A DNA stretch of 64,000 bases from Microvirga sesbaniae. GTDB taxonomy: Bacteria > Pseudomonadota > Alphaproteobacteria > Rhizobiales > Beijerinckiaceae. The notes beneath the pieces are model-generated. The model was not told the DNA's origin, ran no database searches, and saw only the letters and a program-made list of their open reading frames with translations. Below are positions 16,772 through 26,778 of the stretch, one piece after another (the stretch's first letter is position 1; every line of letters starts with the position of its first letter). The DNA lies in assembly GCF_025460805.1 (NCBI RefSeq), contig NZ_JAMXFJ010000002.1, forward strand, positions 321,490 to 385,489, written 5' to 3'. The position numbers were made by a program, and so were the translations under genes.

Positions 16772-17673
16772 GCCAGAATCTCGCCGCGGCTCACCATCAC
16801 GGCGGACCCGCCGATCTCGGCCGACGCGAGGGCCCCGTCCTTGATCACCATCTGAAGGACGATCTCGCTCGGGCGGCCCATCTCGACACCCTGCTCGATG
16901 ACGATGTTGTGCTCGCCGTCGCCCAGAGGTTCGCATTGCATCAGCGCGCCCGCAAAGGCCGCCGCGGCCGAGCCTGTCGCGGGATCTTCCGCGATGCCCA
17001 TTCCCAGACCGAACATGCGGGCGCGGAACCGAAGCCCATCGGCCTGAGGAATGCGCGCATAGACATAAGGCGCCGGATGATCGCTGTCGCCGAACGCCTT
17101 ATCGAAAGCCTCTCCCTGCGGTTTGGATTTCGCCAGCGCCTCAAGGGATGCAACCGGCACGAGATCGTAGGCGACGCCGGCCGAATGGCGGCTCGGAACG
17201 TGTCTGTCGAAGCCGATGTCGGTCGGATCGAGACCGAGCGCCCACGCGCATGTGGCGGAATCCTTCCCCTCGCCCCACACGAAGGGCAGGCGCGGCAATC
17301 GGAACCGCGCCGTGCCGCCGGTCGCACCCTGCACCTCGACCGCGCAGGGAACGATGCCCACCTGCTCCTTCAACCCGAAGGCCGCGGCGCCCGCTTCGCC
17401 GTTCTGGTCGAGAAGCGCCAAAAGCACCGCCGTTCCCACCGTGGGATGTCCCGCGAAGGGCAGTTCACGGGCCGGCGTGAAGATACGGATGTCGGCACGC
17501 TGGCGCGGCTCGGACGGGGGCAGGACGAACACCGTCTCCGAGAGGTTGAACTCCCTGGCGATCCTCTGCATGCCCGCCGTGTCCAGCCCTTCAGCCTCCA
17601 GAACAACCGCGAGAGGGTTTCCGGCGAAGCGCTCGGACGTGAAGACATCGAGAGTGACGAAGCGGCGGGACAT
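16768..17673 (-). CDS. PhzF family isomerase/epimerase
   Basis: 301-residue member of the PhzF family, cytoplasmic enzymes with a diaminopimelate-epimerase-like fold. It begins MSRRFVTLDVFTSERFAGNP and has the family signatures LSETVF, PFAGHPTVG and EDPATGSAAAAF. AGGA precedes ATG 17673 by 9 nt; the in-frame extension to 18096 crosses palindromic repeats and is not coding. It is coupled to the Nudix gene by a 4-nt overlap. The substrate cannot be deduced; phenazine synthesis itself is not suggested by the context. Confidence 0.9.
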   Translation of the reverse strand: MSRRFVTLDVFTSERFAGNPLAVVLEAEGLDTAGMQRIAREFNLSETVFVLPPSEPRQRADIRIFTPARELPFAGHPTVGTAVLLALLDQNGEAGAAAFGLKEQVGIVPCAVEVQGATGGTARFRLPRLPFVWGEGKDSATCAWALGLDPTDIGFDRHVPSRHSAGVAYDLVPVASLEALAKSKPQGEAFDKAFGDSDHPAPYVYARIPQADGLRFRARMFGLGMGIAEDPATGSAAAAFAGALMQCEPLGDGEHNIVIEQGVEMGRPSEIVLQMVIKDGALASAEIGGSAVMVSRGEILA

Positions 17674-17941
17674 GCGGAGCGATCCTTTTCGGGAGCCTTC
17701 GACGGGTCGGCAATGGCGATTCTTCGGCGCCCGATGAGGCACTGCCGGGAGCGCTCCTGTCAACCGAGGTCGAAGGCATCGCGCCGGAGGCGCTGTCAGC
17801 CAGGGCCTGAAGCCTGGCTCGTCCATCCCGGACATCGGCCGGAGGATCCGCCGCGACGTCCATCGCTCTTCCGATCGGGATGGCCGGGACGGATGGCGGT
17901 CTCGGCCCGTGGCGAGAACGACCGTCCCGGGAAGCGTCGGC

Positions 17942-18168
17942 CTAGCGCACCGTGCGAAAAAGTGGACCCGGTTTTTCGCGTCGAACGGTGCGCCGCTCAA
18001 AGGCTTGAGCATCGGAATCAATCCCAAAAGTGGAATCCACTTTTGGGTCCGATGCTCGAGCGCACCGTGCGAAAAAGTGGACCCGGTTTTTCGCACGGTG
18101 CGCCGGCCAAGAGGGGAGCATCGGAATCAATCCCAAAAGTGGGTCCACTTTTGGGTCCGATGCTCTAG
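17942..18168. repeat. Tandem pair of composite palindromic repeats
   Basis: Two direct copies of an A+B unit. Each has an A palindrome (GCGCACCGTGCGAAAAAG core, GTGGACCCGG centre) and a B palindrome (GAGCATCGGAATCAATCCC, AAAAGTGG/CCACTTTT, CCGATGCTC), joined by a CAAGAG- or CAAAGG-containing linker. The whole array starts CTAGCGC and ends GCTCTAG, and that terminal CTAG forms the stop codon of the ABC substrate-binding gene. Confidence 0.9.
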
Positions 18169-19187
18169 ATCGCCGCCTGGCGCACGAAGCGGTCGTTGAA
18201 GGTCGCCGCGAGATCCACCTTGGCGTCCTTCAGTTCGGGATCGAGCTGGCGCAGCATGTCGAGCACGCTCTGCATGCCGGTCATCTGGATGATGCCGTCG
18301 CGCGAATAGCTCTCGAGCGAGTTCTGCACCGCCTTGAGATAGAGGGGCTTGTCGCCCAGGTAGTATTCCTCCGGCACCGTGGCGGCGATATCCTCGGGCT
18401 TTGCGGTCTGGAGCCACTTCAGGCTCTTTACGAACGCATTGACGAGGCGCTGGGTGGTTTGCGGGTTCTGTTCGATGAAGTCCTTCTTCGTGTAGAGCGT
18501 CGCCGCAGGATTGGAGCCGCCGAAGAGCGCGCGGGTTCCGGCCTCGGTGCGCGTGTCGATCAGGATCTGAATGTCCCCGTCGGCTTCGAGCTTGGCGATG
18601 ACGGGATCCAGATGAGAGATCACGTCGATCTCGCCCTTCTTCATCGCGGCCACGCCGCTGGCGCCGGATCCGACGCCGATGATGGCGGCATCGGACGGCT
18701 TCAGGCCGGCCTTCACCATCGCGTATTGCGCGGTGAGCGCGGTCGAAGATCCCGGTGCGGTAACGCCGATCTTCAGGCCTTTGAAGTCGGCCGCCGACTT
18801 GATCTGCCCAGCCTTGTCCTTCCTGACCGCGATCACGATGGCGGGAAAGCGGCCGAGTTCGGTGACGGCCACGACATCCTGCCCCTTGGCCTGCATGCGG
18901 ATCGTATGCTCGTAAGCGCCGGTCACCACATCGACGGAGCCGCCGATGAGCGCCTGAAGCGACTTCGCACCGCCGCCGAAATCGTTGATCTCGACCTCGA
19001 GTCCCTGCTCCTTGAAGAAACCCTTCCGCTCGGCAATGGTGAGCGGCAGATAGTACAGAAGCGGCTTGCCGCCGACGCCAAGCGTCACTTTCGCCTTCTC
19101 CGGCGCTCCCTGCGCGAAGGCCCTCGGCCCGAAGGCCGCACTCAGCCCGAGCGCTCCGGCGGTCTTCAGAAATGTACGGCGTTCCAT
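18165..19187 (-). CDS. NitT/TauT-type ABC transporter substrate-binding protein
   Basis: 340-residue periplasmic binding protein with a Tat-type signal peptide (MERRTFLKTAGALGLSAAFG, cleavage near AFAQG). The fold is the NMT1/SsuA-like type: YYLPLTIAERKGFFKEQGLE near the start and the GGSVDVVTGAYEH region. It is the last gene of a binding protein/permease/ATPase set. Ligand unknown: nitrate, taurine, sulfonates and thiamine precursors are all handled by relatives. The TAG stop comes from the CTAG end of a palindromic repeat. Confidence 0.9.
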   Translation of the reverse strand: MERRTFLKTAGALGLSAAFGPRAFAQGAPEKAKVTLGVGGKPLLYYLPLTIAERKGFFKEQGLEVEINDFGGGAKSLQALIGGSVDVVTGAYEHTIRMQAKGQDVVAVTELGRFPAIVIAVRKDKAGQIKSAADFKGLKIGVTAPGSSTALTAQYAMVKAGLKPSDAAIIGVGSGASGVAAMKKGEIDVISHLDPVIAKLEADGDIQILIDTRTEAGTRALFGGSNPAATLYTKKDFIEQNPQTTQRLVNAFVKSLKWLQTAKPEDIAATVPEEYYLGDKPLYLKAVQNSLESYSRDGIIQMTGMQSVLDMLRQLDPELKDAKVDLAATFNDRFVRQAAI

Positions 19188-19225
19188 GGCGTATCTCCCT
19201 GTTGTGGCGAGGTCAGCTTGAGTTC

Positions 19226-20017
19226 TTAAGTTCGTCCGGCCAGAGACGTCTGCGGCCGCCAGACCAGGAAACCATTCTCGATCCTCGTCACGAGCATGTC
19301 GATAAGGATGACGAAGACGGACAGGATCAGCATGCCGGCGAAGACGCCGGTCACGTCGAACACGCTCTCGGCTTCGTGAATCTTGTAGCCGAGGCCGGCA
19401 GAAGATCCGAGATACTCCCCGACGACGGCGCCGACGAGCGCGAAGCCGACGGACGTATGAAGGGACGAGAACACCCAGGTGAGCGCAGACGGCCAGTAAA
19501 CGTGCCGGAGCAGCTGGCGTTCGTTCATGCCCAGCATGCGGGCATTGGCGAGCACGACGGGCGACACCTCGCGGACGCCCTGATACACGTTGAAGAACAC
19601 GATGAAGAAGACGAGCGTGAAGCCGAGCGCCACCTTCGACCAGATCCCGAGGCCGAACCACAGGGCGAAGATCGGAGCGAGCACCACGCGCGGCAGAGCA
19701 TTCGCAGCCTTGATATACGGGTCGAAGACCGCGGCCAGCAGTTCCTTGCGCGCGAAGAGGAACCCGAAGATGATGCCGCCGCCGGCGCCGATCAGGAAGG
19801 CCAGGATGGTTTCCACCAGCGTGATCCAGAGATGTCCCCAGATCTCTCCGCTGGCAAAGAGAGTCCAGCACCGCTTCAGGACGTCGAGCGGAGTCGAGAA
19901 GAAGAACTGGACCTGCTTGGGCGTGCCTGTGATCGGATAGACGGTCAGCACATGCCACAACAGCAGAAAGATCAGGCCGACGCCGATCTGAAGAACCGTG
20001 AGTTTCAGACGCGGCAT
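19226..20017 (-). CDS. NitT/TauT-type ABC transporter permease
   Basis: 263-residue inner-membrane permease with about six hydrophobic segments. The EAA-like loop ANARMLGMNERQLLRHVYWPSAL (given in part: MLGMNERQLLRHVYWPSA) contacts the ATPase. ATG 20017 shares its A with the TGA of the ATPase gene, so the two are translationally coupled. It lies 38 bp before the binding-protein gene. Confidence 0.93.
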   Translation of the reverse strand: MPRLKLTVLQIGVGLIFLLLWHVLTVYPITGTPKQVQFFFSTPLDVLKRCWTLFASGEIWGHLWITLVETILAFLIGAGGGIIFGFLFARKELLAAVFDPYIKAANALPRVVLAPIFALWFGLGIWSKVALGFTLVFFIVFFNVYQGVREVSPVVLANARMLGMNERQLLRHVYWPSALTWVFSSLHTSVGFALVGAVVGEYLGSSAGLGYKIHEAESVFDVTGVFAGMLILSVFVILIDMLVTRIENGFLVWRPQTSLAGRT

Positions 20018-20829
20018 CACGTATTCTCCCCTTGGCTGTAGGCCTTCTGAACTTCGACCCGCAGGCTCGCCCAGATCTCCTTGTGGATGCGGTGAAAGGT
20101 CGGTTCCATGCGCACCTCGGCAATGTCGCGCGGCCGGGGCAGTTCGACCGGAAAGTCCCCGATGATCCCGGCGGCCGGCCCTGCCGACATCAGGACCACG
20201 CGATCGGCGAGCGCGATCGCCTCCTCCAGATCGTGCGTGACGAACATTACCGCCTTGCGGTCCGCCGCCCACAGGCTCAGGAGCAGATTGCCCATGATCT
20301 GCCGCGTCTGGGCGTCGAGGGGTCCGAATGGCTCATCCATCAGGAGGATCTCGGGGTCGCGGATCAGGACCTGGGCCAAGGCCACGCGTTTGCGCTGTCC
20401 GCCGGACAGCATGTGCGGATACCGGTCGACGAAGGCCGCGAGGCCGACGCGGCCCAGCCAATCCCTCGCGCGCTGCACAGCGTCGCTGCGGGACACTCCT
20501 TTCGACTCGAGGGCCACCGCCACGTTGTCGAGGGCCGTCTTCCATGGCATCAGCGCATCCTGCTGGAAGAGGTAGCCGGCGCGCAGGTTGAGACCGGGGA
20601 GGTCGCTGCCGAATATCGTGACTCGCCCGGCCGAGGGCTTCAGCAGGCCGGCAGCCGCGTTCAGGATCGTGGACTTTCCGGATCCCGTCGGCCCGACGAT
20701 GGCTACGAACTCCCCCGGACGAACCGAAAGATCGATGCCCCTGACGGCCGTATAGCCACCCACTTTCGGCCCGAACGTGATGGCGACGTCGTCGAGCGCC
20801 ACCGCCGCTAGGGAGGTTGCCTGATCCAT
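20017..20829 (-). CDS. NitT/TauT-type ABC transporter ATP-binding protein
   Basis: 270-residue ATPase with Walker A GPTGSGKS, signature LSGGQRKR, Walker B ILLMDEP and the switch His in VTHDLEEA. I chose ATG 20829 because AGGAG lies 5 nt upstream; two further in-frame ATGs (20841, 20862) are less well placed. First gene of the three-gene transport operon. Confidence 0.93.
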   Translation of the reverse strand: MDQATSLAAVALDDVAITFGPKVGGYTAVRGIDLSVRPGEFVAIVGPTGSGKSTILNAAAGLLKPSAGRVTIFGSDLPGLNLRAGYLFQQDALMPWKTALDNVAVALESKGVSRSDAVQRARDWLGRVGLAAFVDRYPHMLSGGQRKRVALAQVLIRDPEILLMDEPFGPLDAQTRQIMGNLLLSLWAADRKAVMFVTHDLEEAIALADRVVLMSAGPAAGIIGDFPVELPRPRDIAEVRMEPTFHRIHKEIWASLRVEVQKAYSQGENT

Positions 20830-20966
20830 TCCGCTCCTCATGGTCCCTCGGTCGGGCGGCATTCTAGGACCGCCTCCGGACGGATCGCAAGGTAAGCCGG
20901 CTTCTCCCTTCGGCCTATGCGCCGTCGGCGATATGACGAACCATCATGCGGAGAGCGGGGCGGCCC

Positions 20967-21387
20967 AGCGCACCGTGAGAAAAAGTGGACGCGGTTTTTC
21001 GCGTCGAACGGTGCGCCGGCCAAGAGTTCACCATCGGACAATCGGGATCACCGGGACGAGCTCGGTGATGACGTGAGAGGGTGGCACGGGCCGGTGCGAA
21101 CACCCTCCACACGTCATGGCCGGCCTTGTGCCGGCCATCCCGATTGTCTTGAGCACGGCGCCTCTCGGAATCGGGATCACCGGGACAAGCCCGGTGATGA
21201 CGTGGAGAAGGTGGTCAGGGCCCGGCGATGACGACGGGGTGCCATCCGGCCGAGCGATCAAGACAGGGTCCCGGACGATGCGCCCCTTGAGGCGGGGAGC
21301 ATCGGACCCGAAAGTGCATTCCACTTTTCACTGGCGTGGCCCTTCGGGTCGCTGACGCGGCCCTCCGGGTCACGTCCGATGCTCTAG
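20967..21387. repeat. Palindromic repeat cluster split by a second repeat family
   Basis: An A palindrome at 20967-21020 (AGCGCACCGTGAGAAAAAGT, GCGGTTTTTCGCG) is followed by the start of a B palindrome that stops after CCATCGGAC. Unrelated repeats fill 21039-21225, and a B-type palindrome resumes at about 21298 (GAGCATCGGACCC) and ends GTCCGATGCTCTAG. The right CTAG forms the pdxY stop codon. No gene is present in 20830-21383. Confidence 0.75.
21039..21225. repeat. Second palindromic family, GGGATCACCGGGACAAGCCC type
   Basis: Three units. CAATCGGGATCACCGGGACG and GTCATGGCCGGC…CCCGATTG form a large inverted pair (21039-21146). A third unit, ATCGGGATCACCGGGACAAG with CCCGGTGATGACGTGG, follows at about 21168. 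The same family recurs at 47561 and 56781. Confidence 0.8.
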
Positions 21388-22232
21388 ACCTCCACAGCCT
21401 CGAAGCGATGGCTGGGCGCGACGAACTCGTCCTGCGCGGCGATGGTCAGGATTTCGCGGGATCCCGCCTCCTCGGTGCGCTTGAGCAGGCCGTAGACGGA
21501 AGCCGAAGCCTCGGCCAGAGCTGTCGGGGCCGAACGCGAGCGGGCGTAATGAACGAAGAACAGAGCCGCGATGGCGTCCCCTGCCCCGTTTACGGACAGC
21601 GACAGCTTAGGCGTCCGAACGCACCAGAAGCATCCGCTCTCACCGGCCACGAGATCGACGCTGTCGGCCGGCGTCTCCTTCGTCTCGACAGAGGTCACGA
21701 GGATGACCTTCGGGCCGAGTCCCTGCACGATCGAGACAGCCTGCTTCACGTCGGCCAAGGTCTGGGTCGTGAGGCCGGACAGGTAATCCAGTTCGAACTG
21801 GTTCGGGGTGATGATGTCCGCGGCGGGAACGGCCTGCTCGCGCATGAATTCCGGAATGCCGGGTCGCACGAAGACGCCACGGCCCACGTCGCCGATCACC
21901 GGATCGCAGCAGTAGAGCGCCTGCGGATTGAGGGCGCGCACCCGGGCGACCGCCGAGAGGATCGCATTGCCGATGTCGGCCGACCCCATATAGCCCGAGA
22001 GAACCCCGTCGCAACGGGACAGCACGCCCCGTTCGGCGATCCCCTCCACGAGATCCTCGATGGCCGGACCGTCGAAAACCCGGCCCTTCCAGGAACCGTA
22101 GCCGGTATGGTTGGAGAACTGAACCGTGTGAATGGGCCAGACCTCGACGCCGAGTCGCTGCATCGGAAACACCGCGGAGGCGTTACCCACATGGCCGTAG
22201 GCAACGTGAGATTGAATCGAGAGAACGTTCAT
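21384..22232 (-). CDS. pdxY: Pyridoxal kinase PdxY
   Basis: Phosphorylates pyridoxal to pyridoxal 5'-phosphate in the B6 salvage pathway. The 282-residue protein begins [17 protein letters not shown] and has [32 protein letters not shown] and the catalytic-Asp segment [14 protein letters not shown], all characteristic of PdxY/PdxK. AAGGGG precedes ATG 22232 by 8 nt. Length is normal. The TAG stop is formed by the CTAG end of a palindromic repeat. Confidence 0.95.
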   Translation of the reverse strand: MNVLSIQSHVAYGHVGNASAVFPMQRLGVEVWPIHTVQFSNHTGYGSWKGRVFDGPAIEDLVEGIAERGVLSRCDGVLSGYMGSADIGNAILSAVARVRALNPQALYCCDPVIGDVGRGVFVRPGIPEFMREQAVPAADIITPNQFELDYLSGLTTQTLADVKQAVSIVQGLGPKVILVTSVETKETPADSVDLVAGESGCFWCVRTPKLSLSVNGAGDAIAALFFVHYARSRSAPTALAEASASVYGLLKRTEEAGSREILTIAAQDEFVAPSHRFEAVEV

Positions 22233-22384
22233 GGATCTGGCCCCTTCCACCTACCCGTTAGCGCAACGGCCGTCGCGCTTCAAATCGCCTGATGTGATCA
22301 TACTCATCACAAAGGCAGTTGGTTCTTTCCGCGACAATCCGTATTGATCTTGACTCTTCCCGCGAGAGGGCGACCCCGGGCACC

Positions 22385-22906
22385 ATGGACATCGCGTTTC
22401 TGAAGACCAGCATCGTCGAATTCGTGCAGGCCCATCAGGCCTATGCGCCGCTCGTCCTCGGCCTCATGACCTTTGCCGAATCGCTGGCCTTCGTGTCGCT
22501 CCTCCTGCCCACCATGACGATCATGATCGCGGTCGGGTTCGTGATCGCGGCCGCCGACATACCGTTCTGGGAGGTTTGGGCCGGGGCTGCGTGCGGAGCG
22601 TTTCTCGGGAACTGGGTCTCCTTCGCCATCGGCCGGCGCTACAAGAAGGCGGCCTATGAAACATGGCCCCTGTCCCGCCATCCCAAGCTCATCCTGCGGG
22701 GAGAAGACTTCTTCCAACGCTTCGGCCCCTGGGCCGTGTTCCTCGGACGGTTCTTCGGTCCGATCCGCGCCGTGATCGCCCTCATCGCCGGGATCTTCCT
22801 GATGCCGGCCATGCTGTTCCAGGCTGCCAACATGGCCTCCGCCTCAGTCTGGGCCTTCGTCATTCTCGCCCCAGGCGCGGGGCTCGCGCATTATTGGGTG
22901 TGGTAG
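22385..22906 (+). CDS. DedA-family membrane protein
   Basis: 173-residue integral membrane protein of the DedA/SNARE-associated family, implicated in lipid carrier transport and envelope homeostasis. It shows the family's AESLAFVSLLLPTMTIM and GNWVSFAIGRRYG-like segments (here GNWVSFAIGRRYKK) and the FLGRFFGPIRAVIALIAGI motif with its essential Arg residues. Four to five hydrophobic segments. Start at ATG 22385 after GAGAGGG. Confidence 0.85.
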   Translation: MDIAFLKTSIVEFVQAHQAYAPLVLGLMTFAESLAFVSLLLPTMTIMIAVGFVIAAADIPFWEVWAGAACGAFLGNWVSFAIGRRYKKAAYETWPLSRHPKLILRGEDFFQRFGPWAVFLGRFFGPIRAVIALIAGIFLMPAMLFQAANMASASVWAFVILAPGAGLAHYWVW

Positions 22907-22970
22907 GTGCGCGCACCGGGAACCGGGTGTCCGAGGGTTCATTAACCTCCCACACCGAAGGAGGTCCCCG

Positions 22971-23126
22971 ATGGGAAAAGGCAAGATGAACGGCGACAAC
23001 TCCGCCGAGAGCAAGAAGCATCCTGGCCATGAGATCCGTGGCTCGGGCGGGACCGTGAAGAACCGCAACGATCCCGGGAGGCAGGACAACAACAAGGCTC
23101 AGAACACGAAGAGCAATCAGCAGTAA
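22971..23126 (+). CDS. Very small hydrophilic protein
   Basis: 51 residues, MGKGKMNGDNSAESKKHPGH… ending NKAQNTKSNQQ. There are no hydrophobic segments; it is rich in Asn, Lys, Gly and Gln and so probably disordered. A near-ideal ribosome binding site (AAGGAGGT) 5-6 nt before the ATG suggests strong translation. Function unknown; the composition recalls small stress-related hydrophilins but no family is assigned. Confidence 0.75.
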   Translation: MGKGKMNGDNSAESKKHPGHEIRGSGGTVKNRNDPGRQDNNKAQNTKSNQQ

Positions 23127-23131
23127 CGTCA

Positions 23132-23156
23132 GCGGCTCGCCCTAAGGGTGAGCCGC
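23132..23156 (+). terminator. Hairpin after the small hydrophilic gene
   Basis: GCGGCTCGCCC and GGGTGAGCCGC pair over 11 bp around a TAA loop, 6 nt after the stop codon. A pyrimidine-rich tail without a long T-run follows. Probably a transcription terminator. Confidence 0.55.
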
Positions 23157-23178
23157 GCTTCCCTCTCCGTTCCAGGAG

Positions 23179-23577
23179 GTGGCAGCGCTTTTCCGTGATG
23201 TTAACGTTATAGCGCCAACATCACGGTTGCCTTGTTGTGAGCCTTCCGCCACTTCCGAAGAGATCAGTCCCGCTGCGTCCTCGCTCAAGGCGGCCGATCC
23301 GCTCGGAACAGGACTGCCAGCCGCCTGGTGGCCGTCGGTCTCAGTCGCCGCGTCCGTCGTTTTCTCGGTGTTCTGGATCATGGAGAGCTGGGAGCGAGCC
23401 GGGCCGCTAAGAGGTCCGGCCAAGGTCAACCAGCTGATGCAGGGCCTCGGTGCCCTGCTCGCCACCCTCGTCTGCTCTTACGCCGTCCATCGGTTCTGGA
23501 AGCATCGCCACGAGACGCTCGGTCTCGTTCTGGGCCTCGCGATGGCGGCGGGCGCCATGGCGCTGCATCACCTGTGA
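23179..23577 (+). CDS. Putative membrane protein
   Basis: 132 residues if started at GTG 23179, which directly follows AGGAGG, so the true start may be a little further in. Two or three hydrophobic segments lie in the second half (WWPSVSVAASVVFSVFWIM, LMQGLGALLATLVCSYAV, LGLVLGLAMAAGAMALHHL), the last two flanking KHRHETLG. No family recognised. It converges on the patatin gene. Confidence 0.5.
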   Translation: MAALFRDVNVIAPTSRLPCCEPSATSEEISPAASSLKAADPLGTGLPAAWWPSVSVAASVVFSVFWIMESWERAGPLRGPAKVNQLMQGLGALLATLVCSYAVHRFWKHRHETLGLVLGLAMAAGAMALHHL

Positions 23578-23601
23578 TCCCCGTGTTCCAGCCCACTGTT
23601 C

Positions 23602-25371
23602 TCAGGCAATCCTGAACGCGTCGAGATCCCCGGCATCGATGCGCTCCTTCGTATGCCGGTAGCCGATCTCGACCACTCTCTCGAACTGCTCCCACCCGCG
23701 GAGCGGCACGTCGGCAAGAGGCGGATGGATCACCAGCGTGGCATGGGCGCGCGCCTTCAGGGTCTGGGCATCGCTGGAGATGGTGGCCGAGCGATAGAGC
23801 AGATTGACGATATCGGGAGCATCGGTCGGCAGTCCGAGGAGCCTGCGCAGGAGGGGTGCCTTCTTCTCCTCGTCGCCCGCGGAGGTGAAGGCCACATCCC
23901 GCGCCACGTCGATGCCGAGCACCGGCCCCCTCTGGAAGTCGGCCATGATGTCGGCCGGCAGGTTGTTCATCATGGCGCCATCGACGAGCACCCCTTCAGG
24001 CTCGACGATGGGCGGCAGCAGCCCGGGAATGGCGAGGCTCGCCCGCAAGGCCCGCCAGAGCGTACCCTGACGATGAATATGGGTCGTTCCGGTCGTCAGG
24101 TTCGACGAGACGCAGAAGAAGGGAAGCCAGAGATCCTCGATGTTGCGCTGCCCGAAATGCTGGCTCAGCCGCGCATCGACCTTGAGGCCGCGGATCAAGG
24201 CGATCAGCGGCAGAGTGTAATCGTTCAGCGGCGGGCTCCGGACGAAGGCCTCCATCATGATCTCGCGCGCCTCGTCCAGGTTGATCTGAAGAGCGCAGAC
24301 GGCCGCCATGACGGCGCCGATGCTGGTTCCGCCGGCAAGGTCGATTGGGAAGCCGCATTCCTGCAGAGCCTGGATCGCGCCGAGATGAGCAAAGCCACGA
24401 GCCCCGCCCCCGGCCAGGACCAGGCCGACGGCCCTGCCGCTCGACGTGCGGATGAGCCGCTGGAGATCGCTCCGGCTCCTTTCCCGCACATGAAGGCGCT
24501 GGTCGACGGGAAGCCCCTGAAGCGATGGATGCGCCGGCTTCGGGCGGGTGGCATCGGGCTTCTGCAGCAGGACGAGGTCGTGACGACGCCACCCGGACGC
24601 GGCTCCCCCGAGCGCCTCGGCCTCGCAGGTCAGCGGCTCGCCCGGCCGCGCCAGGAGCACGACATGGTCGGCGTGACGGATGCAGCGCTCCGTCCAGGCC
24701 CCCGACGGCTCAGGCGCGACATAGATCACCCGCCCGCGGCTCGCCTCGAAGCGGTACAGCCAGTTCTCCTCCTCCTCATCGGGCATCGCGGCCACCAGAT
24801 CGACCCCGGCACCGTGACTCTGTCGCATCTCGGCCAGGAAGGCCTGGGCAAAGTCCGAAACCGCCACGCCATGCGTGACCGGAACGATGGCGAAGGTTGT
24901 GGGCGTGAACGTTCTGGGCTTGCTGCGGGTCGCCGCGCGAAGCCGCTCGGCCAGCAGCTTGGAGAGATAGAGCATGACGGCCGGCCAGCGCTCGATGAGA
25001 TCCTCGAAATCCGCTCGGGCCAGGGTCAGGAGAACGGAGTCCCTCAAGGCCGTGACGGTCGCCGAGCGCGGCGCATGGGAGATGAGGGCCATCTCGCCGA
25101 TGGTCTCGGGCGGCGCGATGCGGGCGATGCGCTGCTGCTCGCCATGACTGCCCTGCACCGACACCCCGAGGGCCCCGGACACGAGCATGTAGAGCGCGTC
25201 GGCCGGATCGCCCTCGCGGAAGAGAACCGCGCCGCCAGGGAGCACGATGCGCTGGAGTTTGGCCTGAAGCTCGAGACGGGCGGCCGGGTCGATCCCGGCC
25301 CAGAGCGGCAGGTCGAAGCCCGCCAGTTCTTGAAGCAAGTTGGTCGCGCCCATGGAATTCCGTAACGTCAT
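23602..25371 (-). CDS. Patatin-like phospholipase with cyclic-nucleotide-binding domain
   Basis: 589 residues in three parts. The N-terminal cNMP-binding (CAP-ED) domain at about 20-140 includes LFREGDPADALYMLVSG and APRSATVTA. A linker domain follows. The C-terminal patatin domain from about 315 has the oxyanion-hole GGGARG, nucleophile GTSIGAV (GxSxG) and catalytic DGA (VDGAMMNN). This is the bacterial neuropathy-target-esterase/RssA-like type that hydrolyses (lyso)phospholipids. ATG 25371 and ATG 25353 are both possible starts; the upstream frame to 25455 begins inside a hairpin loop and is unlikely. Confidence 0.9.
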   Translation of the reverse strand: MTLRNSMGATNLLQELAGFDLPLWAGIDPAARLELQAKLQRIVLPGGAVLFREGDPADALYMLVSGALGVSVQGSHGEQQRIARIAPPETIGEMALISHAPRSATVTALRDSVLLTLARADFEDLIERWPAVMLYLSKLLAERLRAATRSKPRTFTPTTFAIVPVTHGVAVSDFAQAFLAEMRQSHGAGVDLVAAMPDEEEENWLYRFEASRGRVIYVAPEPSGAWTERCIRHADHVVLLARPGEPLTCEAEALGGAASGWRRHDLVLLQKPDATRPKPAHPSLQGLPVDQRLHVRERSRSDLQRLIRTSSGRAVGLVLAGGGARGFAHLGAIQALQECGFPIDLAGGTSIGAVMAAVCALQINLDEAREIMMEAFVRSPPLNDYTLPLIALIRGLKVDARLSQHFGQRNIEDLWLPFFCVSSNLTTGTTHIHRQGTLWRALRASLAIPGLLPPIVEPEGVLVDGAMMNNLPADIMADFQRGPVLGIDVARDVAFTSAGDEEKKAPLLRRLLGLPTDAPDIVNLLYRSATISSDAQTLKARAHATLVIHPPLADVPLRGWEQFERVVEIGYRHTKERIDAGDLDAFRIA

Positions 25372-25439
25372 CGTTCCGGTGCCACTAGCGGGAATCCACC
25401 GATCTGACAAATCCGCTTTTGGCGTAGCGCGGAGTCGCT

Positions 25440-25468
25440 CGGGCGGCGCGGTCATCCCGCGCCGCCCG
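25440..25468 (-). terminator. GC-rich hairpin after ilvC
   Basis: CGGGCGGCGCGG and CCGCGCCGCCCG form a perfect 12-bp stem with a 5-nt loop, 8 bp beyond the ilvC stop codon. No U-run follows, so it may act as a non-canonical terminator or 3' stabiliser. Confidence 0.5.
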
Positions 25469-25476
25469 GAAACGGC

Positions 25477-26568
<1,092 letters not shown>

Positions 26569-26778
26569 CTACGCAACAATTGTTTTGTCAGGCGCCGCTT
26601 TTAGCGAATAAAACTGCGCTGACAAGGTGTTGTTTGTAGCAAAACTGCCGACTTGGCCTGCATGGAGCGCAAAGCCCGGCTATTTCTGCCATCAAACGAT
26701 CCGAGCCTGGAGAGTTCAAAAGGCTCCCCAATGCTCTAGATTGGCCTTCATCCCTTTTGCCGAGAAGGACAACGCCGC

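Noticed and set aside
17942..18168. CRISPR array (two similar repeat units in tandem)
   Set aside because: The units are palindromic composites with conserved linkers and no variable spacers, and no cas genes are nearby.
18165..20123. 652-codon frame apparently fusing a leader to the binding protein
   Set aside because: The first ~310 codons are an out-of-frame reading of the permease gene; the real start is the Tat signal peptide at 19187.
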